64,000 nucleotides of DNA, from assembly GCA_020465985.1 (NCBI GenBank), contig JAANYP010002103.1, forward strand, positions 212,219-276,218. Reading direction: 5' to 3'. Position numbers and translations under genes: made by a program. This document shows, piece after piece, positions 21,601 through 36,718 of this stretch; position 1 is the stretch's first letter, and each line of letters starts with the position of its first letter. Under the pieces are notes generated by a model, which worked only from the letters and a program-made list of their open reading frames with translations, did no database searches and was not told the DNA's origin. This DNA is from Centrapalus pauciflorus. Its lineage: Eukaryota; Streptophyta; Magnoliopsida; Asterales; Asteraceae.

Positions 21601-23256
21601 TTCAGTCCATTGCTGTATTTATACTCCTTCGGGGGTCTGGATAGGAAGTCTGCGAGGACGTTGTCTTTTCCTTTGATGTGCTTAGCAGTAAACTTCCACT
21701 GTGAGAACCAATTAGACCACCTCAAAAGCTATGCCTGTGGAAGCATCTTTCTTTTGAACTGGAGCATTCGCGGAAATGATGACATATCCATCTCTACTTG
21801 GAACTCGTGCCCTATCAAGTGGAACTGGAACTTTTCTATTCCTCTCTTGACAGCGAGAATCTCTTTGAACGTAGAGTGGTAATGTTTCTCAGAATCTTTG
21901 AACGTGCCACTTTTATAACCACATACTTCTCTGGCATTATTCTCGTTGAGGACGATTAAGACAGCTGCCCAATGTTCGTCGCTTGCGTCTGTCTGAAGGA
22001 TTCTTTTTTCTGACGAAGTGGGAATATTCAGAGGGGGCATCTTGTCAGCTAGCTGCTTTATAGCCTTCACAGCTAGGGTCTGTTCCAAAGACCACTGTGA
22101 GGGATTCTTTTTCAACATGGGGAATAGGTGTTTTGTATGATCAGATAATTTTGGTAAAAAATCTGCCATATAATTCATTAATCCAAGAAACTGTTGAATC
22201 TGCTTTTGGCTCGTTAATGTGTCTGGGAACTTATGAAGTTCTTGCGAAACATGTGGCTGGGGTTGATACTTGCCATCTGATATCTTCATTCCAAGGAAAT
22301 CAGTTGTAGTAACACCAATTTCCATTTTCTTTTCTGATAGCATAATACCATACTTGGTTACCAAAGCATGAAACTTTGATAGCAGCTCCACATGTGAGTC
22401 GTTGTCTTTTGAAAACAACAGAATATCATCAATGTAAACTAGAACGTTAGATAAAATTGGCTCAAAAATCTTTACCATAGCTTTCTGAAAAGCAGACGGT
22501 GCGTTTTTTAAACCAAACGACATAACTTTCCACTGGTAATGATGATCAGGGATACAGAAGGCTGTCTTTGGCCTATCTTCAGGACGAATACCTAACTGCC
22601 AAAATCCGGACTTTAGATCAAACTTGGACAGGACTTTAGCGTTTGCCAATGACTGAAACAATGCCTTCTTTTGTGGGAGAGGAAACTTGTCATCTGCCAA
22701 AAAATGGTTTAGCGGTTGATAGTTGATGACTAGTCTTAGCTTTCCTCTGACTTGTTCACTACGTTTGTTTACGTAGAATGATTCACACGCCCATGGGGAA
22801 TTCGTAGGCTCAATAATTCCTTGGTCAACGAGTTGACCGCATTCTTCAATTGCAAGCTGGTAATGAATTGGATTCATTCCTGGGTGGCTTGCTTTTGTGG
22901 GGTTAACATCCTCATTCTGTTTGAACGGTAGCGTAACAAAGAGTGACTCGTTAAGCCATAGGGGTGATGAATGCTTTTTCAGGAACTCTGTGTGTGTAAG
23001 CGCACGAGGTTTGGACAATCTGCTGCTTCAAGGATTCGAGGGTAGGAGTAACCATCATATGGAATTTAGGGATTGTACTCCATGGATTCATGAAACTTTT
23101 GTAGCTTAATCCTTGAGGTGTCCACTTCAGATTTGGTAGCTTTGAAAGCAAATCAAATCCGATGAGCATATCTTTGCCATGAGAGCTGGATCCTAGCAGC
23201 TTGTGTTTGATCACGCATTTGGGGAAAAGACGTATGTATACAGGGATACTGATCTT
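21600..23256 (-). pseudogene. Pararetrovirus RT-RNase H and end of protease, copy A
   Basis: RT shows VDQGIIEPTNSPWACE, KLRLVINYQPLN, FDLKSGFWQLGI, FGLKNAPSAFQ and the catalytic VYIDDILLFSKD near 22420-22440. RNase H begins RILQTDASDEHWAAVL. Breaks are a frameshift near 22985 ahead of RT and a CAG-to-TAG stop at about 21729-21731 inside RNase H, where copy B has Gln. The remainder is nearly identical to copies B and C. Confidence 0.88.
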
Positions 23257-23269
23257 CACTAGTACAAAA

Positions 23270-24650
23270 TATGTCATCCGTCACGTTAAAAAACCGTGGC
23301 CATAGACCTTTGGCCACAGTTTTATTTTTCATTCAAATCGTGACCAAAGGTCGCATCACTTTTGGTACCTTATGGCTACATTTAATATTCGTGACTAAAT
23401 TATATGTAAAACTGTGGCCATATCCTAAAACCGTGGCTATATGGTAACAAATTCTATATAGTTGTGGTCTATATTGTTTAGTAACCGTGACCATAAAATA
23501 CTTTTAGTCACAATTTCTTTTAACACCATAATAGTTGGATACATTTAGACACACATAAACATTTAATCCGTGGCGTTAACATTCTTACAGACACGCATAA
23601 ACAAATAAACCGTGGCCACCTGGTAAATTTAAAGACACACATAATTAATTAAAATGTGACGATTGGTTGCAATTGGACATACACAAAGTATTAAACCTTG
23701 ACAATTGGTATATTGTGACACACAAAAATAATTACACTGTGACCATACTATTATTTTAGTCACAGAATAATTTGTTGATTGATGACAATGACTTACTTTG
23801 AGACACATATAATAAACAAAACTGTGACCATAGACCATTTTTAGTTACTATTTCTTCCTAATCGTGACAATTGGTAACTTTTAGACACATATAACAATAC
23901 AATTTGTGACCATTAAATACTTATTGTCACATTATATTTCTTTTAAAATCACTATTTGTTCCTTTTAGACACGTGTAAAAAATTAAACCGCGACAATAAG
24001 TTACTTACAGCCACATGTGTTTTCTTTTATCGTGATTGTTGTTTACTTTTAGACACACATAACATTTATAATAGTGACGGTAAAATATTTATAGTGTCAT
24101 GTTGTTCTGTAAACGGTGATCGTTGATCCCTTTTAGTCATACAAAATAAAATTAAGTGTGACCATAAAATACATATAGTCACATTCTTTTCCTTTAATTA
24201 CTACAATTAATTACTTTTAGCCACATATATTAAAATAAGACGTGACCATAAACTACTTGTAGTCAAGGTATTTTTTCTTTTATCATGAGTAATGTTGAGT
24301 TTTTGACACACATAACACAATTAACCATGACCACAAAATACTTATATTAACAAGTATTTTTTTTAACTGTGACAATTGATAACCTTTAACCACACAAAAC
24401 AAAATAAATTGTGACTATAAAATACTTATAGTTACAGTTTTGTTCTTTTATCATGGTTAATGTTTAGTTTGAGACACAATAATATATTAAACCGTGACCA
24501 TAAAATACTTATAATCACATGTTTTTTTTAAATTATGACCATTATTTATTTTTTGTTACACGAAATAAAATAAACCGTTACCTTAAAGTAGGTATGGTGA
24601 CAATTTTTTTTTCATGACTAATTGTTACTTTTAGCCATAAATAATTAAAT
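23270..24650. repeat. CACTA left subterminal repeat array
   Basis: Roughly 1.4 kb of short units in both orientations, such as CCGTGGCCATA, TGTGACCATAAAATAC and TTTTAGACACACATAA, spaced every 40-60 bases. Such arrays are the transposase-binding regions of plant CACTA elements. The units nearest the tip are the better preserved. Confidence 0.9.
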
Positions 24651-24887
24651 AACAAATACTAAGCTACTATTGATATAAAATATATAAAAAAAATGAAAAT
24701 ATACGATAAAATGTAATAAAAAGGCAAATGCTATTAATAGGAATGTAAAATCCATACACCATTAAAAAAAGATGCAAAATTAATAGAAATGTTGTTAATA
24801 GTAATATAAAATCCATACACCGCTCAAAAAATGTAAAATCCATAGTTACCGAAAAACCAAACTTCTATATTTTATCTTTAAGAGCAT

Positions 24888-25290
24888 TGCTTCTTGTTTG
24901 CTTTTTTAATCCCTATACCGTTGTGTATTGTTTTTTTCCTTTTCTTCGACTTTTGCATTTCTTTCTCTTGAGCTGTAGTTAGTGGTTCCTGTAACAACAA
25001 AATTAGTTAAACATCAAAACAAATATGAAGAATGTTATTTAATAGAACTTTTCAGAAAAAGCAACTCTTTTAATGAAAACTAAATTACTTAAGCAACAAA
25101 GATACCTTAAATGTTACAAGCTCCTTTAGCCAAGCCACGAAACTACCTAAGGCATTTTCGACTGTTTTCAAAGTTATATATGCAGTCTTTTAATCAGCAT
25201 GGCTAAATCTCTAGGAAAGTCATGCCATCCAACAACATAGTAACACAGTCTATAGCCACATTACATTGTGTGATTAACCTAGGAACCAAG
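24888..25290 (-). pseudogene. Exon-like relic of a CACTA-carried gene
   Basis: On the minus strand, CNVAIDCVTMLLDGM (around 25195-25260) and, in another frame, AYITLKTVENALGSFVAWLK leading to a GT donor near 25106. An acceptor TTGTTGTTACAG near 24991 then opens EPLTTAQEKEMQKSKKRKK and a lysine-rich end at a stop near 24888. The GSFVAW.K.LV pattern resembles a motif I associate with ORFs carried in plant En/Spm elements, but I cannot confirm this without a search. Frameshifted, so not functional. Confidence 0.45.
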
Positions 25291-25299
25291 AGTGGATCC

Positions 25300-28458
<3,159 letters not shown>

Positions 28459-28619
28459 TTGTTGAGAAGATTGATCAGTTTCTTGCCTTTGTTCATTAGA
28501 TCCATGAACTTCAATTGGTTCTTGCACTTGATTGGGTGGTTGCACTTGAATACTTGGTTGTTGTACTTCACTAGTAGATATCTGAGCCTGTTGTTGCACT
28601 TCAGTGATACGAATAGTCT
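28459..28619 (-). pseudogene. Gln-rich exon-like segment inside CACTA
   Basis: An open stretch with TIRITEVQQQAQISTSEVQQ and SNEQRQETDQSSQQ is bounded by a plausible acceptor (GAAGTGCAG at about 28620) and donor (CAAG|GTATTT at about 28458). It is Gln/Pro-rich, with no recognised domain. It may be part of the element's own spliced gene or a captured host exon. Confidence 0.4.
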
Positions 28620-28734
28620 GCACTTCAGTAAATAAATTTTAACATATTAGCAATAGAATAATGTACAAGAAATTTTAACATCTTACCAACAAATTACAGA
28701 TCTCCATATGTACTATGTATATATACATATATGT

Positions 28735-28761
28735 GTGAGTGTGTGTGTGTGTGTGTGTGTG
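28735..28761. repeat. (GT)n microsatellite
   Basis: About 13 GT units inside the CACTA interior. Confidence 0.9.
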
Positions 28762-29739
28762 ATGAAATCAATAAAAGAGAAAGACTGAGAGCTAGCTAGA
28801 GGTTAATTAATTAAACACGAAACACATGAATCATCAATTTGCATATCAATATTGTTAATTGAGTGTCATGTTTCAGGATCACATATGAGTGCAGTGTGTT
28901 AATTAAAAAAGTAGTTAGATTAATGTTGAAGCTAGGGTGATACATAATTAGGAAATAAAAGGGAAAGTGGGATCAATATTGATAAATTACAAATTACAAA
29001 TTATGTAATTTTTGTAATTTATCAAAAGTTATTATTCAAAAGAATTGTGAGTTATGAAAGAGGAGCTGAGGAGAGTGATTTTTGCAGTCTAAAGGAGGAA
29101 TCTGGCAATCCTAGATTTTTAATTAATTGATAGGACCAACATATATGCCACACAAACACACCCCAATAAAGCCTCATCTTACCCAACCAACCCACAGTGA
29201 TGTACTCACTCTCCAACCCCTAATTTTTAGCCATGCCAGTAAGACACAGAAACCCCAATCACTACCCATTAAACGCAGAATTGCACATAGAATTGCATTC
29301 AACAACTATCAAAATAAACTAAATACTACATTCTAGAGCAACAACAATATACTCCAAAATAAGGGCTCATCTTTGAAACAAACTTCAATATTTGCATCAG
29401 AAATACATCTCGACACACAAAAAGGATACTAGAATGCAGAGCCAGAAACAGGATATGATCGACTTAAAATTCTCACTATCTATTTTGTCAAAAATTAAAG
29501 CAGATTGGAAACTTCAATATTTGCATACTTCAATATTTGCAAACTTAAAATTCTCACAACAGGATGTGATCGACATAGAATTTTACAAAGTTCAATATTT
29601 GCAGAGCCAGAAAGAATTTCTCACTATCATCATTGGAAATTAGGATGCTAGAATGCAGAAGCAGAATGAACTTTTACCTGCAATCGACTTAAAATCCCAG
29701 CAACAACAAAGCCAAATACGAAAGTGATCGAAGATATGG

Positions 29740-29880
29740 AGCCTTAGCCAGAGGCGGCAGCACAGTCGGAGGAGGCGGCACCGTCGGAGGCAGAGGCGAA
29801 GGCGGAGGAGGTGGAGGCGGGGGCGATCGCTGAGAGAGGGGGGGGGATCAATGGCTGAACACGTGAATGTGAAATGCTAG
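29740..29880. other. G/C-rich GGCGGAGG patch in CACTA
   Basis: A local block of GGCGG/GGAGG units (29752-29830) in an otherwise A/T-rich interior. It reads Ala/Ser-rich on the minus strand. It could be the 5' end of a gene captured by the element, but no homologue is recognised. Confidence 0.35.
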
Positions 29881-29984
29881 GGCAAAAAAACTGTACATAT
29901 ATAGGATCATATATTGGGATCAATATTGATAACTTTTGATATTTTTGCACCATTTCTTTTGAATAAATAAAAACTTTTGGTTTT

Positions 29985-30015
29985 TATTTATTACTTGTTT
30001 ATTACCCGTATAATA
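29985..30015 (-). mobile_element. Helitron-like 3' terminus, degraded
   Basis: On the minus strand, a short palindrome CCGTATATTATACGG is followed by GTAATAAACAAG. Helitrons end in a hairpin, then about ten bases, then CTRR; here the final CTAG has become CAAG. Confidence 0.4.
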
Positions 30016-30537
30016 TACGGATCTGTTTTGAATAATAAATTTTTTAATAAATTACAAATTTTAAACTCAATAAACGGTACAAACTATGAATATTATAAAT
30101 GAAACATGACTAAATATTTATTTAAACATTATAGATTATAGAATGAAAAAAATTATTAAAATAATTTAAGAAACCTCCAAATAATGAATGAAAAAAACCA
30201 TAGTAAGATCTTTAGTGTTATTTATAATTAACGACAATACATAACTGAGATTCAATAAACCTTAGCTTTATTAATAACTAATGTCAACCCTTGGAAATTA
30301 AAATTTTCATTTTGTAAGTCTCGTATATCAACCATTGAAAAAATGACTCTATAAAACCAAGGTTGTTAATAGAATCCCTAAAACATGATAACTATAAATG
30401 ACTTGTAACAAATTATTTTGTTGTTATTTATCGTTTTTAATATGTTTAAAAAATATTTTAATAAATTATTACTAAATTTTTTGTCTTTATGTGTATTTAT
30501 TTATTATTTGTTTTTCTCTTTTTAATTTAAAAACATA

Positions 30538-30912
30538 CTAGTTTATTATCCCGTGTATTACATGAGCTATAAAAATTCATTTTCTTAAAACATGAATATA
30601 AACTTAAATTTTTATTATAAATATAAAAAATATCTTAAAATACTAATGATAAACTACTGTGAGTTCAAAACATGTATATGAACTTAAATTTTTATTATAA
30701 ATATAAAAAATATCTTAATATACTATTGATAAACTACTGTAAATGAGTTCTTAAAATAGTATGAAATAATAAAGTATATATTCTCTGTCCAAAAAACTCA
30801 GTAAAATATAACTTAGTAAAATAAATAAATAATTATGGGAAAAAAAAGTAGGAAATCAAAAAGTGAGTGAATGAGGAAAAGACAGGTGACATAAATTATC
30901 TTTTCGATTAGT
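30538..30912 (-). mobile_element. Short Helitron-like element inside CACTA
   Basis: The right (5') side has GGTGACATAAATTATCTTTT (30886-30905), matching a Helitron-like 5' end at 46024-46066. The left (3') side reads, on the minus strand, a degenerate hairpin then GGGATAATAAACTAG, with a T as next base. The body includes a 75-bp tandem duplication. No Rep/helicase coding. Boundaries are approximate. Confidence 0.45.
30590..30745. repeat. Tandem duplication, about 80 bp
   Basis: Two near-identical copies each contain ACTTAAATTTTTATTATAAA, a TATCTTAA segment and GATAAACTACTGT. Confidence 0.85.
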
Positions 30913-30919
30913 ATTTTAA

Positions 30920-30950
30920 CTAGTTTATTACCTGCGTATTACGCGGATGT
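30920..30950 (-). mobile_element. Helitron-like 3' terminus
   Basis: On the minus strand, the hairpin CCGCGTAATACGCAGG is followed by TAATAAACTAG and then T, the hairpin-plus-CTAG form expected of a Helitron 3' end inserted between A and T. The element would extend to the right; its 5' end was not found. Confidence 0.5.
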
Positions 30951-31979
30951 TTTAATATATAGTTGTTTATGCTAAATACATACAAGCTAAAAATTATTTG
31001 ACATAAACTTTAATTTTTCTAGACTTCTAAATACATATAAAGGATAATAAGTTTTTTTTTGTTATCTTTAAACTTCCTATTATATTGTAGTTATCAATTA
31101 TTAAAATATGAAAATTTTATTTGAATTGATTTTAAATCTTATTATCAATGTAAATTTAGAAAGATATGATTAAGATATTATTTGTTTTTCTAAAATATGA
31201 TCTGCCACGCGTAAATTGTTGGGTGATAACACATGGCATCACGAGAAATAAGTAAAATTATTTAATTATTCTTATTTTTAAATTATAAATTATAATTAGG
31301 ATTAAAACACGTAACATTTAATTTAAAGTTTAAAATTTTTTAAAAAAAAATTGTTTTATCAATCAATTATATAATTCTAGATAAAACATATTAGGTAAGT
31401 TAGAGGTTAAATTAGGAAGCATTTAAATCATTTAATTATATTTGCAATATTTTAATTATTAATGTCGAGAGTTTATCTTCCTTGAAACTAAGATTGTGGT
31501 TAATTTTTGATTTGGCATATTATTTAAAAAAAAAATGTAATTATATCATAATCATATGAGTTCAAAATGCAAGTTAAGTCAAAGAATGACCTAATAGGTC
31601 ACACATTTCCATGAAATACATATAAAAGCTCATAAATATGGTAAAATCATGTCGAACTAAGCTTTAATTGTGGTTAATTGTGGTTAAACAGGTAAATAAT
31701 TGAGATGATGTAAAAGTAAATGAGTTATGTCAGTTTTTTTTAAAATAGTATAAACACTTTATAATCTTTTACATAAGAAACTATTAATTGTTATAAATGT
31801 ATATTTTTAAATTTATTAGTTTGATGACAAATAGTAAAAATTGATAATAAATAAAATAGATCAAATATTATTAAATTATTAATTTTAAGATAAATGTAAC
31901 AAATTACAAATCACTTTAAGATAAATATAACAAATTACAAATTACTTATAAATACTAATTTTCACATGTTTATTTTTCT

Positions 31980-33745
31980 TATATCGTGAAAAAAAAAATA
32001 CATATAGTGATATGTTTTTTTAAACTCTAAACAATAAATTACTTTTAGCTACAACGTGATCATATGATGATTATAGTTACATTTTTTTTCTTTGTGATGA
32101 ATGTTGTTAACTTTTAGACATTCGTAAGAAACTAAATTATTTTAGTCATAATATTTTTATTTTACCATGACTATTGTTTACTTTTAGAGATTTCAAAAAA
32201 TCAATTAGTAACCATTGAATACTAGTAGTCATGTTCGATTTTTTAAACCGTGACAACAAAACTACTTATAGTGACATGATATTTTAAAATTGTGACCATT
32301 TATTACGTTTAACCACACATAACAAATTAAGTCGTAGGCATAAAATACTTATTGTCACATATTCTTTTTTTACCATGACTATTGTTACCTTTAGACACAT
32401 ATAATAAATCTAGTCGTCATGTTTAATTGTTTAACTATTAATAGTTACTTGTTTGCTTTTTATAAACTGTGACAAAAAAAACTTATAGGGACATTTTTTT
32501 CACTTAAACCATAACCATGACCACTGATTACTTTTAGTCACATAAACCAATTCTTCGTGTGACCATAAAATACTTATAGTCACCGTTTTTTCTTTTATCA
32601 TGAAAAGTATTACTTTTACACACTAATAAGAAATTAACTAAACCATGATCATTAAAAAAATATAGTCACAATATTTTTTTACCATGACTATTGTTTACTT
32701 TTAGTTACTTACATAAAAACAATAAACCGTCACCTTTAAATATTAATAGTCACAAATTTGTTTAATCCGTGACAAAAAAAAAAAACTCCTTATATTGAAA
32801 TATTTTTAATGTGTGAGATTGATAGCTTTTAGTCACAAAACAAATTAAAAATCATGACTTGAATATACTTATAATCATATCTTTTTCATTTTACTATTAC
32901 TATTGTTTACATTTAGACACACATAAAAACTTAATCTGTCATCTTTAAATATTAATAGTCACATGTTTGTGTGTCTTAAACTATGACCAAAACATAATTA
33001 TGGTGACATGTTTTTTTATTAAACCGTGATTATTAATTACTTTTATATACATAAAAGAAATTAAATCGTGACAAAAAAATACTTAGTCACATTTTTCTCT
33101 TTTATCATGAATATTGTATACTTTTTACACACACATAAGAAACTAAACCGTGACTGTAAAATACTTATAGTCACAATAATTTTCTTATTTCATGACAATT
33201 GTTTACTTTTGGACACACTTAATCAACTAAATCATGACCATTAAACACTTATAGTCACAATGTTTTTCTTTTACCATACGTGACTAATGAACTCCACCCT
33301 TTGGTCACACAAAGCGATTTTGTGACCATATAAGTTAGCCTTCTGTCACAGTTTATTCATGTGACTAATTCCACCATATAATTTAGACTCATACACTTAG
33401 ACTTCAGGGTGTCCTTTTGGTCTCCGAAAAAGATTTCCGTGACCATATACATATTTATCGTCACAGTTAATAACCATCACAAGATTATTATAGACATCAA
33501 ACAAATAACTGTGACAAACAATGACATTTGGTAACAATGTGGCAACCGTGACAAGTCTTTGTCACGATCCTTATGTTTAACCGTGGCTTAAGGTTTGAAT
33601 GTGATTTGCAATGGTCACAGTTATTGAGATAAACCGTGGCTATCATAATAATACAAGTTCATATATGACCCTTTAGTCACGTCAATAACAAAAACTGTGG
33701 CTAGGTAGTTTGGACAAAACCGTGACCATAGGTCATTTTTGTACT
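31980..33745. repeat. CACTA right subterminal repeat array
   Basis: About 1.75 kb of the same units as the left array, for example GTGACCATAAAATACTTATA near 32560 and ACCGTGACTGTAAAATACTT near 33148. It is somewhat longer than the left array. Confidence 0.9.
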
Positions 33746-33749
33746 AGTG

Positions 33750-36131
33750 CTTGTCAATCACAAACTTTTCTCCATTAGCAGCTAAGAAGGTTTGCTCGTG
33801 TGGTCTCCAATAACTCGTTGGTAAGATCTTTGGATCTAGAATGGAGACTGCTGAACCAGTGTCGAACAGCGCTATGACTGGTATTGGCTTTGCGTATGCT
33901 GACGTCAGAAGATGAACTTTGGCAATAAGGACTGGTTGACTTTGTTGTAATGGCAAGACATGAGGTGCATGACTAACCATAAACAAACCTGAATCAGAAT
34001 AATCTGATGACTCTGAATATGTCGAGTCTTCATCTGATGAACTATAAGAATAACGTAATGTACACAACGTTCTGTCATTTGGTTCATCATCAAGGGAGTA
34101 TACTGACTCAATATCAGAGATGTCAACTGGCTCTATTTTGTTGAGAGTCTGCAACAATGCCATTGATCTTCTTTTATCTGGACAATTTTTAGCGAAATGT
34201 CCTCTCTTGTTACATACGTAACACTTATCTGAATTTCTGCCTCGTTTGAATTTCCTTCTTAGGAACTTCCATTTCTTCTTTGGCTTGAAATTCTTCTTCC
34301 TGTGAGAATCAAAAGATTTAGAAAATCTTTTGGAGTGTGACTTCTTCTTTGTATGAGAACAATCACACGATGACTTGTCTTTGCACTTGATCTGCAGATG
34401 TTTGTCATCACATGCTTTGCCTAGTCGTTTTCCAGTTTTCTCAAACTCTACCAGGAATTTTTTCTGGTTGCAAAGCTTGGCTAGAGCATTGAGAATGAGT
34501 TGATACAACTCACCAAGAGAGGTTTGTGCGACTGTTGCGTTCCTTGATTCAGGAAATCTGTATGCCTCATTTCCAAGTGATTCAGGGAATGAATTCAAGA
34601 ATACCTGTTTGAGGTTAACATCATCTATTCCTTGAAGACAATAAAATCTTTCAGACATTCTATTGTAGTGCTTTTCAAGATCTTTTTTGAGGAAGGAACA
34701 GCATTTCATTTTGAGGAATTCTTCTCTTGCGTGTATCATATGCTCAACTGGATTGCCAATGAATTCTGAGTAGATGACACTCATGAATTCTTCAGGAGAT
34801 TGAGACTGATGCATCTGTAATTGGCGATACTCTCCAAGACTGAGATACCAGTCACGGAGTCTTCCCTGGAGTCTGGTTGCAAATCGTCTTAAGACCATGT
34901 CTATGGTGTAAAACTGAAGTTCTGCAGACATCCAAGTTAGCATTTCCACACTTCTTTCTCTCCATCTTGATGGAGGGATATCATCAAATGTGAACTGCTG
35001 TTTAGTATCTGATTTTGGTGGATTCTGTCTCCTGGGTGGCATTTCTTGCGTTTCTGATTCTCCTGAGTCGCTGTCACTAACCACATTCTGGACAGTCGAT
35101 TCATCTTCGTCGTTTCCTGCCATGAACAAATGTTCAAATGCTTCAGAAGGATCGAAATCCTCGTCTGGTTGGGGAGATACTGGCATGACAAAGGATGGTG
35201 TTGGTGGAGAATCTTCACAGAGGTTCTTGAGGAATGTCGTAACTGGGTTACCAATTGCAAGAACTTGTGGGTCTTTTGAAGAGGGTGTAGCCTTGTCTTC
35301 AGATGACTTCCCGTAAGAAGTACTTGGCTTGTCTGGCAATGCTACAACTTGTGCTTTTCCTTTTGCCTTGTTTTTAATCTGGGTTTGTTCTTTTTCCCAT
35401 AATGCCAACGATGGTGATCTTTGAGATGAAAGTTGCGGGATTGGCTGTGGGTCAAACGATGCACTGACAAAAGGTGTAGATGGTAGTCTCCAAGGATCAT
35501 CAGCAAGAGTTACCAATCTCTTTTGTTTATGTTGTTTCTCAAGGTCAAGTAACTGACTCTTGATAGACTTCATTTCTGCTTCTTTCTTTAAGAGAGAGGT
35601 TGCTGGTGATGAACTTCGTACAATCTGAAGAAGTTCATTATGAAGGTTTTGGATCTTGATTCTTACTTCACTTATCAAGGCATCGAATGTTTTCATCTTG
35701 GAGGACAATACTTCCTGGTTTTTTGCCATCTTGGTTTGTTGAGACAGGATCTGGGTAAGAACCTTGTTTTGTGCAACAACATTTTCACTTTGCCAATTCA
35801 AGGTCTTTTCTGCAGCACTGACTGCATTCGTGATACCAGCTGAATTTATGGTTGTTGGGTTTTTAACCTTCCAATCATGTTTCGTTCTTTGTTCTGGATG
35901 ATCAAAAGAACTCAACGGTGGAAATTCAGCGTTGTACTGTTCTGCGTGTCTGGAAGATGAAGGATCTGGCAAAACCATGTTGCATCCATCTATTGGTGGA
36001 GGTGGATGAACCTTCTTTTCTTTGTGGACGATGGATAAAGCCTTCTGGTAATATGGAGGGAGGTTTGGCTGGCGAGTCTCCATAAATGACGTAATAGTCA
36101 TATTTACCTGATGGTTCACCAAGTAATCCAA
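33750..36131 (-). pseudogene. Pararetrovirus coat protein, zinc knuckle and protease start, copy A
   Basis: The longest open stretch in the window, about 795 codons, ending where the CACTA enters. In order: Pro-rich linker, a coiled coil of roughly 100 residues (TLNWQSENVVAQNKVLTQIL and on), an acidic Ser-rich segment, the coat core (RWRERSVEMLTWMSAEL, YRQLQMHQSQSPEEF), a basic tract, the CCHC knuckle CYVCNKRGHFAKNC near 34190-34232, an acidic tail, and the protease motif ALFDTGSAVSIL near 33840-33875. Relative to copy C it lacks a short Pro-rich piece near 36075, which shifts the frame from the movement protein part. Confidence 0.88.
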
Positions 36132-36660
36132 CAGAAGGGTCTCCTTCTTCGTATCTTTTCCTTAGTTTCCGTTGAGAGGGTTTCTCTTTCTTAGGCATAT
36201 CTTCATCCATGGAAACTCTGTAATGTTCTTCCAAGCAATCTTTACTGTTGCATACATCATACCATATGTGATCTGATGTAGGTAAGGCTGGAGAGACCAT
36301 AGTTACAGTAGGAAAGACCGATGGTGGCTCTGCTGCTTGTGCAGGTGAAAACTTGACTTCCACTTGTCCGTTTTCATGTCTGATAAAATCAGGAGCCATG
36401 GTGGTTTAGACCGGTGCTTGAGGGATCTGTTTGTAATTTGTTATCCATTTCTCTAGTAAAAGCTTTACCAGTTCTTCTCTGGACAACTGCCTCGGGACAT
36501 AGGTACATGTTGGCGTCGCCTTTGAATCTATCTCAAGGAGCAAAGCATCTCCTGAGTTGTCTCGTCCTGGAACCATAATGTCTAGTGAGTGGTTCTGTAC
36601 CCTGTATGCCATCTGGTAGTGAAACGTTGCTTGAAACGTATTCACCTGTTGGGTGCCTCC
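36132..36660 (-). pseudogene. Pararetrovirus movement protein C-terminal part, copy A
   Basis: Reads from NTFQATFHYQMAYRVQNH through DNSGDALLLEIDSKATP, with a stop at 36406-36408 where copy C stays open, then in the same frame FIRHENGQVEVKFSPAQ and the DCLEEHYRVSMDED linker. The first two thirds of the movement protein are missing, cut at the head-to-head junction. Confidence 0.85.
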
Positions 36661-36670
36661 GATCTGGATC

Positions 36671-36718
36671 TGAGCTTTTAACGCTGTGAGCTTTTAACGC
36701 TGTGAGCTTTTAACGTTG
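36671..36718. repeat. Three 16-bp repeats at the head-to-head viral junction
   Basis: TGAGCTTTTAACGCTG is repeated at 36671, 36687 and (with one change) 36703. It derives from the movement-protein sequence at the end of copy A (compare 41662-41677 on the other strand). The last unit overlaps the GTTGTTCC where copy B starts. This looks like templated filler at a repair junction. Confidence 0.9.

Noticed and set aside
23270..24650. CRISPR-like or satellite array
   Set aside because: The repeats are imperfect, in both orientations, and lie symmetrically inside CACTA ends, so they are subterminal repeats.
33905..34126. 73-residue ORF seen in all three viral copies
   Set aside because: Conserved only because it overlaps the near-identical zinc-knuckle/protease region in another frame.
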